A DNA stretch of 64,000 nt. Source: Chrysoperla carnea (taxonomy: Eukaryota; Arthropoda; Insecta; Neuroptera; Chrysopidae). The translations under genes were made by a program, and so were the position numbers. Location of the stretch: contig NC_058339.1 in assembly GCF_905475395.1 (NCBI RefSeq), forward strand, positions 40,557,172 to 40,621,171, written 5' to 3'. Of this stretch, positions 1-11,822 are shown one piece after another. Position 1 is the first letter of the stretch. Each line of letters starts with the position of its first letter. The notes beneath the pieces were generated by a model. That model did no database searches, had not been told where the DNA came from, and saw nothing but the letters and a program-made list of their open reading frames with translations.

Positions 1-260
1 TAATGTATTTTATTTCATTAACTACGATATACACCAATAGATGTCAGGAAGAGTCATATTTTGCGATGTATGTTTCAGTCTTTCATGAAAAAACGAATAA
101 AACGACCTTTTTTTAAAATGAAACCTTGTTAGATCGACTTATCGCCCCAAAAAACCACTACATACTCATTTTCATGAAAATCGCTGGAGCCATTTCCAAG
201 ATCGTTGATATATATATATATATATTATATATATATATATATACAAGAATTGCTCGTTTA
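1..260. repeat. dispersed-repeat fragment ending in a (TA)n microsatellite
   Basis: The stretch around 150-205 reads like the tail of a common insect repeat (a 'catgaaaatcg...gagcc' phrase). It runs directly into an imperfect TA microsatellite at about 208-242. No coding frame is seen. The repeat assignment is from general familiarity, the microsatellite is direct. Confidence 0.5.
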
Positions 261-1178
261 AATATATAAGATAAAAAAAAGGTTTATCTTGGGTATGTTG
301 AGTAAATAATGAATATTATCGCACATTATAGCTAATAAATTTATAATCTTTGAAATTATTAGATGGTTATTACTGTGCTTATATTTATAATTAACATTTT
401 CTTTTAAATTTCCCTTATTCTTTTAAACTTCAACCATTTGGCATAATCCAATAAATATAAAACTAAATAAAGATTATACAACAAATATTACTGGGAAATC
501 TTCTTTTTGATATAAAAGAAATAATCTAAAAGGGGCGAATATTTTGTATTTATTTTTGTATAAAAACATTAAAAAATATATTTAAATGATTTATTTTCAG
601 AATCTTCTAATGACAGCCTAAGTCGTATTAAATTCACTGCCTGTATAATAAAATCTTACAAAAAAAAAGTTGATAAAAAATGTCTATTCAGCTTATTATT
701 AAAATGTTTGCAAATAAATAAATTGGGTACTTGAATCTGTTCAAATTCTCTGACTATGACAAATAATCCACTTGCGTTCATTTTATTTCAAAATTTTACA
801 AAAGTTTTTCTCGTTATTTTTTCCTTATCAATACACGAATCAATAAATTTTGTTTTCTAAATTTTTTTTATACTTATTTGAATGATAAAAGTCTGTAATT
901 GACTTAACTAGTAAAAAATGTTTAACGTTTTTCAATAAAAAAAAAATGACATCAATGTCAGTCACAATATAATTACTAGAGACAAACAGTCTACTTTTTT
1001 CATTTTCAATCTTTATTATAAATATTTTATCATAAATTTCCGTTCTAATTGAGAAATATAATAAAATTGTATACCAAAAGTGTCTACTCAGAAATAGTTC
1101 TAAAGATTTGTAAATATGAAGAAGTGGTGGAAATCAAACCTAGGCAATAATAAACTCCTTCATAAGCTAATACAGGCC
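261..1178. other. AT-rich DNA, no gene seen
   Basis: This holds short homopolymer runs and stop-dense frames on both strands. A phrase near 649 resembles the end of the repeat family seen again at 14163 and 15345. Nothing else is recognised. Confidence 0.5.
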
Positions 1179-1476
1179 ATTTTTGTACTATCTAGAGATA
1201 CCAATATCACTTGTATGACAGAATTCATGCGTTAAGCAATGCATCTAAGTGAGAGGTATTATACACATGTGTTGAGCATGTAGTTGTAAGACTACAGATA
1301 CGATACGACAGATCTTCTTTTGTGTGCATGCAGAGAGTGGGAGTTTTGTTGCATACAAATATTATTAATTGATATACACAAGTATATATATACCTCTCAG
1401 TTAGATGCACTGCTTAACTAATGTATTCTGTCATACTAGTGATATTGGTATCCCTAGATGGTCCAAAAACGGATTG
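1179..1476. repeat. fold-back element, about 300 bp, 85-bp arms
   Basis: Positions about 1183-1270 are the reverse complement of about 1380-1468 with a few mismatches; for example 'gataccaatatcac' at 1197 and 'gtgatattggtatc' at 1439. The unpaired centre is about 110 bp. This is the architecture of a non-autonomous inverted-repeat transposon (MITE). The target-site duplication is not clear. A 61-codon frame inside is an accident of the palindrome. Confidence 0.75.
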
Positions 1477-2859
1477 TATATGGCGCAATATTTGCCTAAA
1501 GAAGAATTTAGAAAACTTGTATTCTTTTGTAAGCATCTATAAAAAATAAATTGTGTCGAAAAACAAAGACTGGTTCAAGTGAACAGTGACGGAGAAAATG
1601 AGACATTAAGAATTATTAGAATCCATAATTTCAGAAAGTTTGGTCGAAAACCATTTTCCGTAAGATTTATCCTTCGTTGGCCCGTGAGTGTTTGTGTGTA
1701 ATAACAGATACTTTTTCCAATTTTATCTATTAATGCTTCCATCGATTCCAACGAACATTTAACTTAATATTTATATAAAATTGAGGTTTGAAAATATAAT
1801 GTAAGTTGGTGTAAAAGCAGGGAAGTAAACTATATATTTTTTCAATATAGTAGTTGCCTGATGTCGAATTTGCCATTGGTATTACGCATAAAAATGTAAA
1901 ACTAGACCTGACACCAAGACAAAAAAACGAAGAAGTTATAAGCATTAAAATATCTGTTTCCCATCTCCTTTTTGCAAAACAAAGTTTTATATGTATTTTA
2001 TATGTATCTCTATGGTGATATCGGACAATGAACACACTAACCAATATCTTCCTGTCTGTTTTATAGGAATTTTAAACGTTCATATTTTGTGTACTTCTGA
2101 AGATTTTCAAAAACCAACTTCACTTTTCTGCCCAGCCCGTGCAGTGAGAATTCTTCACCTGAAGTGATAAAAAAATTTAATCAACATGCCTATTGTTTTA
2201 AAAAATCTGTTTTTGCAATTGAAATATAGTTTGTGTTTTACAAATGTTCAGATATTATATTTTTATAGCTGTCACATATCATTTGACTGTCACATTTTTC
2301 GAAATTCATAACTCATATGCATTCATTCATTCTTGTTGAATTTATTATGTGAATTATTAATGAAATTTAGTAGTATTTAACTATTCAACCATTTTGAAAT
2401 GGTTTTATTTTTCAATCCATATTCACATTTTAACGATAAAATTGTTAATAAAATTTATAAATTCAGATACATAAATTGACATATATTTTTTCATGTAGGG
2501 TGGCACAGCAAGACCAGATGTGGACATCCCTCAGGCACGTGCCTAGGGATGTGAGGCTACAAAGGGCACGCATCCCTGACAGTTTTTAAACAAAGAGAAA
2601 AGTAATTTATATGAATTCAATTGTGTAAGAATATAAAAGATCCCTATTTCTGTAGAATTATAGAGATTCCGAAGCGTGCTTCGTCTTCTTGCTATTTCCT
2701 ACTTCTTCATGCAACAAATAAAGAACGGTTTATGATGAAACTGAAATTTGACATGTAGGTAGCTGGAGATCCAGATTTACACAATAAGGAAATTTACACT
2801 GGATGGAGCCTCACACAGGCGAAACTGCGCCACAGAGCTAGTTATTATATAAGTACTAG
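1477..2859. other. AT-rich DNA, no gene seen
   Basis: No frame has plausible codon use or recognisable similarity. A 104-codon minus-strand frame at 1730-2044 has no domain and low-complexity composition. A GC-richer patch at 2500-2580 is unexplained and may be a transposon fragment. Confidence 0.4.
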
Positions 2860-2970
2860 TTCACTTCCTACAGGAAGTTAATATAATGGGGCCGATTTTG
2901 AAAATCTCCAGTTTTACATATTTCCGCGGTTTCAAGGCCGCAATATCCGAATCAAACCTTTTCAATGTGA

Positions 2971-3016
<46 letters not shown>

Positions 3017-3345
3017 TATGTGCGTATGTTCGTTCAGATTCTTTCGACTCGATTATCTCGCGAACCAATTATGACATTAACACTTGACTGGTCTTATTCG
3101 ACGCGTAATCGCTTATTTAAGAACTGAAATAGTTCTCAACAGAATTAGCTGAGCTTTTTTTTAATGGTAATAAAAAAATTCGGAAAAAACTTATAAACAG
3201 AATCTGAAAAGTGGATAAAACACATCATTTATCTATGGAGATAATGATCGTTCCAGCATAAGCTGCAGTACATGTTCGAAGAATAATCTATGAAGACTAA
3301 CAAGACCATTCTTTTCCCCTCTGGGAAGTTAGTCGTGTGGACTAC
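2860..3345. repeat. dispersed repeat with a long (TG)n tract
   Basis: A (TG)n run of about 40 bases starts near 2972. It is flanked by relatively GC-rich non-coding phrases ('atttccgcggtttcaagg' at 2920 and 'ctcgattatctcgcgaac' at 3048). Short 'aggaagtta'/'gggaagttag' phrases at 2873 and 3321 bracket it. A 62-codon frame here is only the translated microsatellite. Confidence 0.55.
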
Positions 3346-3742
3346 AGGGGTCGTGTGGACTTCAGTACCACACCGACTGTGTTCTACCCATTTATTAAAA
3401 TTTATAATGTATGGCCGCTAGAGTGCCGGAGTGGTTCTTTTCTAGAGGTTCTCTCAACATTTAATTCGTCTCTGAGAAGGACTTCGTCAATGGATAGATA
3501 GCATTAATATAATGACTTTTTCTCAATAATTTCATAACCAGGAAAGCGTTATTTTCTAGATGCAAAATGTTGAAACTTTCGTAAAAAATCCATATTGTTG
3601 TAAATAATTCCGGCTACCTAGGATATATCATCATAATTTTCTATGGATTTCCAAACGAACAATGAAATTATTACTAGAATAGTCCTTTATGAATATGGTC
3701 ATATATATTATGAGTTTATCCAATCAAAGATTGTATAATGTA
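3346..3742. other. no gene seen
   Basis: AT-rich sequence with a slightly GC-richer stretch at 3350-3480. No frame, repeat or motif is recognised. Confidence 0.4.
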
Positions 3743-3874
3743 TACTTGCGCTCAATAAAAATGCAACACTACATATCAGATAAATTTGATATTGGTGGTT
3801 GAAAAATACACATTTTATAATATGAGTATTGCCATCAAATATGAATGAAGAGTGCATTTTTATTGAGCGCAAGA
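3743..3874. mobile_element. small MITE with 20-bp terminal inverted repeats
   Basis: The two ends are reverse complements: 'cttgcgctcaataaaaatgc' at 3745 and 'gcatttttattgagcgcaag' ending at 3873. The element is about 130 bp and a TA dinucleotide can be read at each flank. That fits a Tc1/mariner-type non-autonomous element. No coding sequence is inside. Confidence 0.75.
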
Positions 3875-5282
3875 TACATTCTATTCTTTTTGATAGTTGA
3901 TCCTACCTTTGCATTTGCCCATTTCAACTAGTATGGGTTATTTTCCATACAATATATTTTAAAGAAAAAGTAAAAATAAGGTAACAGCAAGACCAAAACT
4001 TTTTCTAACCCAATTTTTTTTAATTCAGCACCTTTTAAGGAAGTGAACAGATAAATCTACCAACACTCTTTCCGAAAAATTAGCAATAAATTTTGGTTAA
4101 AATCGACAACAAAAAATTATAGCTTAAGATAATATATTAATTATTCATAGAACTCGCAAGACCAATATAATCAGAATAATGAGCAATGTAATAATTGTAT
4201 TACTTTTCAGGGCGAGGTTTTAAATTGTATGATTGCCGAAAGACTCAGATTTAAATTTTGTCAAAACTAATAAAACAGTGGAATCGGTAAATTTTCGCTC
4301 CTGTGGTTTGTGCTGATTACAAATACATAATATCATATCAGTAAAAAATGATTATTTTTAAACAATTGTCATATTCATTTTCAACAAATGATCTAAAAAT
4401 ATAAAATTATTTTTTCATTCATAAAATTAATTTTATTTTTCTTTAATGGGACATAAATATTATAAAACGGCCTAATAATAATAATTCACGTGATTAATAA
4501 TCCTAATAGACAAGATAGATTGATGCAGGAAACTTTTGTGATTTTGGTGCATATTTATTCCTTTGGCTATATTTAAACACAATAACTGATTAAACATCAA
4601 TATCCTAGGATAAACCTACATGAACGCTAGTCTGTAGCCACAGTGAAATATATGTGAATAGTAATTAAAGCTTATCGATGCAAATTATTAATCTATTATA
4701 GGTACATTATTATTATATATGGCTTTCAAAAAGTATGGGAACAGTCGAGATACTCGAGAAAAAGGTAATTTGTTTTCAAAAACGAAAAACTTGTATTCAA
4801 TATTTTTATAAACATTATCTGATGTAATGAAAATCTAATGTATGGAATATGAAAGAAAAATATGTTTTTCCGAATATGCGTACAAGATTTGTAGGTACCG
4901 AGCAATTTGATAAATAGCTTGTACTAACTTTTTAGGTGACAAATTTCATTCTATTCATCAAATCAAGGTATCCAAATAATTCAAGAAAGAAAATGAAATT
5001 TTAAACTTTTATTCAAAATCGTAAGCCTACAAGTTTCTCGGATTTTTGCTTGCAAACTTTTAAAAAAAGTATCAATATTTGTCAAAAATTAGTAACACAT
5101 TTATTTCAATGAATGTTTGTAGTAAGTAAATTTTAATTTTATTTCAACGAGCGAAACATAAATTTAGATTAAAAGAAGAGAACTGTTGCTTTTTCAACGA
5201 GTTTTCCGTCTCATAGTAATTAATAGTCATTCTGCTATGAATGTTTCTTTATTCGTAAGTAACACAATGATTAGATTAGAAT
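3875..5282. other. AT-rich DNA, no gene seen
   Basis: Nothing coding or clearly repetitive is recognised. The phrase 'caaaaagtatgggaacag' at 4727 resembles the end of the MITE at 6773-6928 and may be a relic of it. Confidence 0.35.
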
Positions 5283-6267
5283 ACATAGTGGAACAGGCGC
5301 TGGATGGGGTTGAGTGTGCAAAATATGAGTACCGCATTTTGTCAGTTAATTCTTGATCAGAAAAGCTTATAGATTAATATTGTGAATCTTGCCAGAAACC
5401 CTATTGGTCCAATTTTTATACCCCCCCCCCTCCAAAGAAACCGTTAAATGAAATTTTTTTTGAATCAAGTAAAAGTTACTCTATGGGTTATTTAACGTCA
5501 AAAACTTCTTCGTTTTCGAGATATTAACAGTTTAATGTTTGGAAAAACTCCAAAAAGGAGATTTTAAAAGCTAAAAAAACAGGGCATAAAATGAGGTTTT
5601 TGAGTTCCAAAATTATAAAATAATGTTTGAACATCCTGAAGATCTGAAGACTAATACAGGTTACTTCATTCTAGAGGCTCATTTTTCAATTCTTAAGAAG
5701 ATGTTTAATTCCCATTATTAACAATGAGTAAGACAGAGATACTAAATATTTCAGTCAAACACACTACAGAGATACTAAATATTTCAGTCTTACACACTGT
5801 TATTAATAAGAATTATAACATCTTTAAAAAATTAAAAGTTGAGGCTTTAGAATTAAAGAATCTGTAATTTCTTTTCAGAACTTCATAAAAGACGTTCAAA
5901 CATTATTTTAGAATTTTGATAAGCTCTAAAATATAATTAAAGACCCGTTTTTCAGCTTTTAAAATGGACTTTTTGGAGTTTTTCCAAACATCAAACTGTT
6001 AATATCTCGAAAACGAAGACGTTTACGAAAAAATCACATAGAGCTTTTTTGACATTAAATAACCCATAGAATCAAGAGTAACTTTTACTTGATTCAAAAA
6101 AGTGCCATTTAACTGTTTCTTTGGAGGGGGGGGGGTATACAAAAATTGGACCACTAGCGTTTCTGGCAAGATTCACAATATTAATCTATAAGCTTTTCTG
6201 ATGAAGAATCAATTGAACAAATGCGGTACTCATATTTTGCACACTCAATCCCATCCAGCGCCTATTC
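5283..6267. mobile_element. fold-back element, about 985 bp, arms about 440 bp
   Basis: The whole stretch is one imperfect palindrome. 'ggcgctggatggggttgag' at 5297 mirrors 'caatcccatccagcgcc' at about 6246, and poly-C 5422-5430 mirrors poly-G 6126-6134. The centre near 5730-5790 carries a direct repeat: 'agagatactaaatatttcag' occurs twice about 31 bp apart. TA can be read just outside each end. Arms differ at an estimated tenth or more of positions. It has no coding frame, so it is a non-autonomous element of undetermined superfamily. Confidence 0.8.
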
Positions 6268-6772
6268 TATAGGTGAAATATGTGTAATAACACTTGGTAT
6301 TTGCTTAAAATTATTAATTGTGTAGACATATCATGTCTTAGCTATTATTTAAGATTATTCAATTGTGAAATTACCTTGGAGAGAATATTATTCCAAGTAT
6401 CACTCTATTTCCTGAAGGATCTATAGGGAAATAATATTGGTATCTAATTGAATCCCGTAAAATACATTATCTTTGAGTGGTGGCATAAATAGAGGTTTTC
6501 ACTTTGAAGAAGTAAAAAATGTTTGAAGTTTTCTTCTAAAGTTAAAATATGTAAGCAAAATTTAATGCAAAAAAATGGAACAAGAATGGAGCAACATATA
6601 TTCAATTTCTTATATCACCGAAACTAAACATTTTTGAAAGATCATTTTTAGTTAATTTTTCACCCATAAAAAGGGATAATAAGCAACCCCTCATCCCCCA
6701 AAAAAAGAAGCTTAATAAATAAGCTATGAAAAATGAGATTAAAAAGTTTTATTCTCTGAGCTATAAAATATA
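6268..6772. other. no gene seen
   Basis: AT-rich unique-looking sequence without a recognisable frame or motif. Confidence 0.35.
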
Positions 6773-6928
6773 GCTTGGCTCAAAAGTATGGAAACCCCCA
6801 GTTGATTTGGCCATGATATATCCTCCTTGCTGGTATTTATTCATGGTATTTTTCATTTTTTCCCCCGCTTACTCTGCGAGATCTCCAGAAGTTTCCATAC
6901 TTTTGGGACACCATACTTTTGGGAAGCA
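6773..6928. mobile_element. Tc1/mariner-like MITE, 156 bp
   Basis: Ends read 'gcttggctcaaaagtatgg' and, inverted, 'ccatacttttgggaagc', with TA on both sides. A second internal copy of the end motif ('acttttgggac') lies just inside the right end. 'CCCAAAAGTATGG' termini are typical of Tc1-type elements. No transposase remains. Confidence 0.7.
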
Positions 6929-7595
6929 TAATATATTAATTATAATTAATAGTATCTTTTTGAGATAATAATTTTAATATGTTCCTAGTTCTATAATTGT
7001 AAAATTTAACGTAAACTATTTCCTCTTCTCTATGAAGAAATCCGACGCTTACACTCTCTTTATTTCTAAAATTTACTCAATTATTTCATCATCATCTTAA
7101 CTAGACTGCATTTATTAATCAGGTAATTTTTTTTAATAGTTTTTGTCAAATTTAATTATTTTCTTAAACCTAAATTATGAAAACAAAATCAAGGCCAACC
7201 GTTAAAGAAACTTTTAATTGCTTTTCTTCATTATAATTTCAATATAACAACAATGATGACGAAAAATTATTTTCGTTTTCAATTCAGTGTATATTCGACA
7301 TTTTGAAATTTACTTACCTCGCCTCACTCTCTGACGCCACTTATTAAAAAAAAAAATTGAATAAAAAAATTAGGTCGTATCCGAATATCTTTATACAAAA
7401 AAAAATATGTATAAATGTTGGTTATTTATACAAAAAATAAAATATAAATGGGACAATATATTAATTTTTTTAACATTGAATACCAAAAACAAATCTTTAT
7501 GAACGCCACACTACCTCTACATATACAAATGAAAAATCAAACCTGGCCTTAAGCTAGAGTTTCAAAATATTTTTTCTGTCAATTAAAACTGTTTT
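6929..7595. other. no gene seen
   Basis: AT-rich DNA; no supported frame, RNA gene or repeat border. Confidence 0.35.
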
Positions 7596-8095
7596 TAACC
7601 GACTTCAAACAAAAAAGGAGGAGGTTATCAATTCGACTATATTTTTTTTATGTGTGTTACCTCAGAACTTTCGACTGGGTGAACCGATTTTGATGATTCC
7701 TTATCTGTTTGAAAGCTGGTGCTTCCCATGTGGTCCCATTATGGTCCAGTTCTGACACTTGCATCCATGAGAAAACCATAAAAGTCTTAAACGACATGAG
7801 GGCGAATAACTCAATATCACGCCAACCGATTTCGTAGATTCTTTTTTTAGTGACAAATTAGTTAGTGTACTTCAGATTCACTAAAAATCACAAAATAAAA
7901 GAAACTTTTAACAAAAAGAAAACCGACTTCAAAAGATAAACTTTTCCAAAATAAATTAATATGCACTAAAAAGTAAAAAAAATAACGATAATATAATGTA
8001 GTTAAAATTATTGTTATTTTTGGAGTCGGTGCGGTGTCAGCCAAGGAAACAACTCTAACAGAACAGTTTGCTACATTAGCTTAGCTGACACCGAC
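7596..8095. mobile_element. ACCGACTTC-type element, copy 1 (3' part truncated)
   Basis: It begins 'aaccgacttcaaacaaaaaa' and continues with a 'cctcagaactttcgactggg' phrase characteristic of an abundant insect dispersed element. An internal inverted repeat around the 'ggagtcggtg' motif (8020-8098) follows. It aligns along its length with 19441-20110, but the closing 'gaagtcggttttc' end is missing here. Non-coding; classification unknown. Confidence 0.7.
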
Positions 8096-9010
8096 TCCAA
8101 ATGTAATTGTAATTGTATTGTAGTTTAATAAATAAAGATTAACAAATAATGATGTGGGTGGCCTCTGTTATAGGCGTATATGTCAGACAAATGGAGGTTA
8201 AACCCCATTATTATTATTATTATAGATACAGAAATTCGTGTTTTTATTAAATGTTCAAAATATAAAAATAACAATTATTATCTATCCTAACACAACAAAA
8301 TATTAAAATTCGACATATTTTGTATACAATATTAAAATAACACACATTTAATCTCCCAAACAATAATGTGTAAGCATGCAGGTACAACATTAATAAAAAT
8401 AAATGAATCAATCTGAAATGCTGTGTTTTTCAGCTAAGTATCGTATATAATCCTTTCGTACAGAGTTTAAGAGTTTATGCTATTCGTTTGATGTAGATCA
8501 GAAATAGCACCATACATAGCAGATTTACTTAATTCGAACTATAGAACATAATTTCAATTTATTAAAAAAATATAGCCTATATAGGCAATATTTATACGTA
8601 AATGTTAAAACTTTTCCAATAAAGAACATTCAAAGTATTATTTGCATATGTATTTCAATTCAACATTCTAAGTTTTTTTAATAGTTTATGCAATCGAGTA
8701 ATGGGGAAAAATACTTCAAACCCTCTCAAATTTGAAGTTTTGATTGAAGTGATTCAAATCTTGCAAAATGTGTTGAATAGCTTGATGTCGTTTTACTGGC
8801 GTTAATTTTTTAACATTTAGTTAATTTTCTTAAATATTTACGATGATAAAAAAATAATTTGAAAAAATTTATGGTTTTTATTTTAAAGCTTTTTCAAAAT
8901 CACACTGAACATGTTTTGTAATGAATTTTTAAATATTAAATTATTTAGTCCAAAAACAAAAATTTGAACTACAAGTGAAAACAAACAATTGGCTAAGTTA
9001 ATTGTTGAAA
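8096..9010. other. AT-rich DNA with short ATT runs, no gene seen
   Basis: An (ATT)n tract lies at 8208-8224. Nothing coding is recognised; composition is strongly AT. Confidence 0.35.
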
Positions 9011-9520
9011 TACCATGTATGCACTGTGTTGATTACCTTATCAAATTACACATACATAAATGTCACACATACATAACTGATATTCCCATATAATAAATAC
9101 TATATAATTTGCGCCCTAACGAGTAAACAGTGATGTTTACGAAAAAAGTTTCAAACAAAAGTTGTTTATTTTTTATAAGGAACATTTTTTATATTTAAAC
9201 TTTTGTTCTATCTCTAACGGTTTACAAGATGGGTCCTACGAACCCAAAACCCAATTGACCCATGTTACCCATTTACGAACTCGATCTCACTTTTTATGTC
9301 CTGAGAACGCTGTAAAAATTTCAGATTGATATCATTTTTCGTTTTTGAGTTATCTTGTTGACAGGTAGAGGGGCAGACAGACGGACAACCGAAAATGGAC
9401 TAATTAGGTGATTTTATAAACATCTATACCAAAATTTTGTTCGTAGCATCAATATTTTTAAGCGTTACAAACTTGGGACTATTAAGTATACTATGATATA
9501 TTTCATATATACATGGTGTA
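9011..9520 (-). mobile_element. TACCATGTATA-ended element, copy 1
   Basis: A near-complete copy of a roughly 500-bp non-coding element. It runs from 'taccatgtat' to 'tatatacatggt' and holds a cagacagac-type stretch, a block on tctaacggtttacaag and a block on gtttacgaaaaaagtttc. It is in the opposite orientation to the full copy at 46579-47084. Ends are short inverted repeats, so a DNA transposon derivative is likely. Confidence 0.7.
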
Positions 9521-10046
9521 AAAATTCGTTGAAGGGGTTTTTATTATTTATATTAATTTGATTGAATTTTGTTAAATTGTAGATTACCTTCCTCTAATAT
9601 TTGTGTTATCTGAATTGTTTTGTTGTTGATGATGATTATTTTATTCCAGAATCAACAAAAACCTTCGTTAATTAAAATAAAAAAATATTATACAATAAAT
9701 CGTCTGTAAACATTGTTGTTGCTTTAATTACAAATGCGGAACATGTTCACAAAAAAAAAAAAAAAAAAAAGCAACAACAACAACTTAGGATTAACATTTT
9801 TTTTTATTTTAATAAGTTATTATAATTATTCTGTATGTATACATTATTACATATGTATACAATTTCAGCTACAATTCACGTGTACAATTTATATCTTTAG
9901 TTTTAGGTACATATGCACACACATCTGTTTAGTTATTTATATGTTATAAATTAAATTTTCACTCAGGATTCAGATAAAAGTATTTGTTTATCTAAAAAAA
10001 TAATTCGAGGTGAAGTTTATCAAATGAAAGATTTTAAGGGTTTTTA
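9521..10046. other. spacer with a poly-A tract, no gene seen
   Basis: It lies between two inverted copies of the same element. A poly-A run of about 19 bases sits near 9752. The 71-codon plus frame there consists of translated poly-A and AT-rich sequence. Confidence 0.4.
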
Positions 10047-10435
10047 TACCATGTATACGATGAAATATATCAAGGTATTAAGTTTAGTCCCACGCTTAAA
10101 AATATTGACGCCACGAACAAAATTTTATTATTGGTGTTCATAAAATCACCTAATTAGTCCATTTACGGTTGTCTGTCTGTCTGTCCGTCTGTCATCACGA
10201 CACTCAAAAACGAAATTTTTTTCAGCGTGCTCAGGTCGTAAAAAGTGAGGTCCAGTTCGTAAATGAGCAACATAGTTCAATTGGGTCTTGGATCCCATCT
10301 TGTAAACCGTTATAGATAGAACAAAAGTTTAAATATAAAAAATATTCCTTATATAAAAATAAACAACTTAGGTTTGAAACATGTTTTTGAAAACATCACT
10401 GTTTACCCACGAGGACGCAAATTAGAAATATTAAA
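10047..10435 (+). mobile_element. TACCATGTATA-ended element, copy 2 (truncated)
   Basis: It starts 'taccatgtatacgatg' and carries the same ordered blocks as 46579-47084 (gtctgtctgtc tract, 'ttgggtcttgga', 'cgttatagatagaac', 'aacatcactgtttac'). It stops after 'cgaggacgcaaatta'. It lies in inverted orientation to copy 1, about 0.5 kb away. Confidence 0.7.
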
Positions 10436-10524
10436 TTAACCCATTCTAAATAACTGTTAGCGATATCTACTTATAAATCTATCAAATTTTATAAAAGTGG
10501 TTATAATTCAGCTTGTAAGATTCG

Positions 10525-10672
10525 ACCTAAACAAACTAAATAATGAAAATTGCAGGTTAAATAAAAGGAGTTATTTTTTATTCTATTAAAGCAAAATTGG
10601 TACCAAACGTAATTTTTTCTTTTTTACAAGCTTTTATTTAACCTGTGTTTAGTTTGCTTGATTAGGTCAAAT
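10525..10672. repeat. small fold-back element
   Basis: 'gacctaaacaaac'...'aggttaaataaaag' on the left mirrors 'cttttatttaacctg'...'gtttgcttgattaggtc' on the right, giving about 45-bp arms. No frame inside. Probably a MITE. Confidence 0.6.
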
Positions 10673-11003
10673 GTTGCAAATTGACTAGAATCACATCCTC
10701 TATAAATAGCTAACAAAACTCTCCGTTAAATTACCTTTCAAACGAAACCAAAAAATTCAAAATCAGTTCATCCGTTTAAGCGCTACGCTGCCACATACAG
10801 ATAGACACACATAGCGGTCAAACTCATCCGTTTAGTCATACTCATCTGAGAGGTAACCTGAAAATCCGTAAACGACAGCAAATGGTTTGTTTCCTATTTT
10901 GAATATCTAGATTTCATTAATTTTAATATCAAAAAAAAAATTGTATAGAAAAAATAACCGATTGCAAGTTTTGGCAAGTTTTGAAGTTGTTCAAAAGTTA
11001 CAA

Positions 11004-11253
11004 CGACCCAATTGACCTATGTTGCTCATTTACGAACTTGACCTCACTTTTTACGTCCTAAGCACGCTATAAATTTCAGTTTGATATCTCTTTTCGTTTT
11101 TGAGTAATCATGATGACAGACAGAAACCGGAAATGGACTAATTAGGTGATTGTATGAACACTTATACCAAAATTTTGTTCATAGTATCAATATTTTTAAG
11201 AGTTACAAACTTATTAGTATACCTCAGTATATTTCATATACATGGTATAAAAA
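11004..11253 (-). mobile_element. TACCATGTATA-ended element, copy 3 (half)
   Basis: It contains the 'cgacccaattgacc...tgctcatttacgaac' and 'ggactaattaggtgattg' blocks and ends 'atatacatggta'. It is the same half of the element as the right part of 9011-9520, in the same orientation. Confidence 0.65.
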
Positions 11254-11822
11254 TTAACCCCCTAACTTATATATCCCCTCCTTAATCCCCTTAACGATAC
11301 TAAAGTTATTGAAAATGAGCAATTTTTCAAAAAATTTTATAGCTTAATTATTGAATCCCCTCTCTTTCCTTCGAAATTAAATGTTTTGTTCACCCTATCG
11401 AATAGAAAGATGCAGTCGAATTGATTTGATAACCCCTTTTTTTTCGTCGGTTAAGTATAATTAAATTTTTAAATATTATAAATTTCACAATTTTAATGAT
11501 GTGGTATTTGGTTTGTTACAGATTAGGATGAGTAGTGATGATGTTATAATCTGTCCAGTATGTACATTATTATTATTCCATATAAACAATTCACCATAGA
11601 GTATAAGTTGACTGCTTATTTTCCTCGCATGCTGCAAAGGTACGTAGAAAAATTATTATTTACATAACTTTATATTAACCTTTAACAGTGACAAACATTG
11701 AATACACACCTACGGGCTAATTATCCTTATTAGTGCTGTCAATGTATGACGAAAAGCACCTGTACTCTGCACTTTTCGATACAGCTTTGAAACTTTGTGA
11801 AAAGTTTCTTGGAAGTATAATA

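Noticed and set aside
1730..2044. 104-codon minus-strand frame
   Set aside because: No domain, no splice context, composition of AT-rich non-coding DNA.
9734..9949. 71-codon frame with a Lys run
   Set aside because: It is a translated poly-A tract followed by AT-rich sequence.
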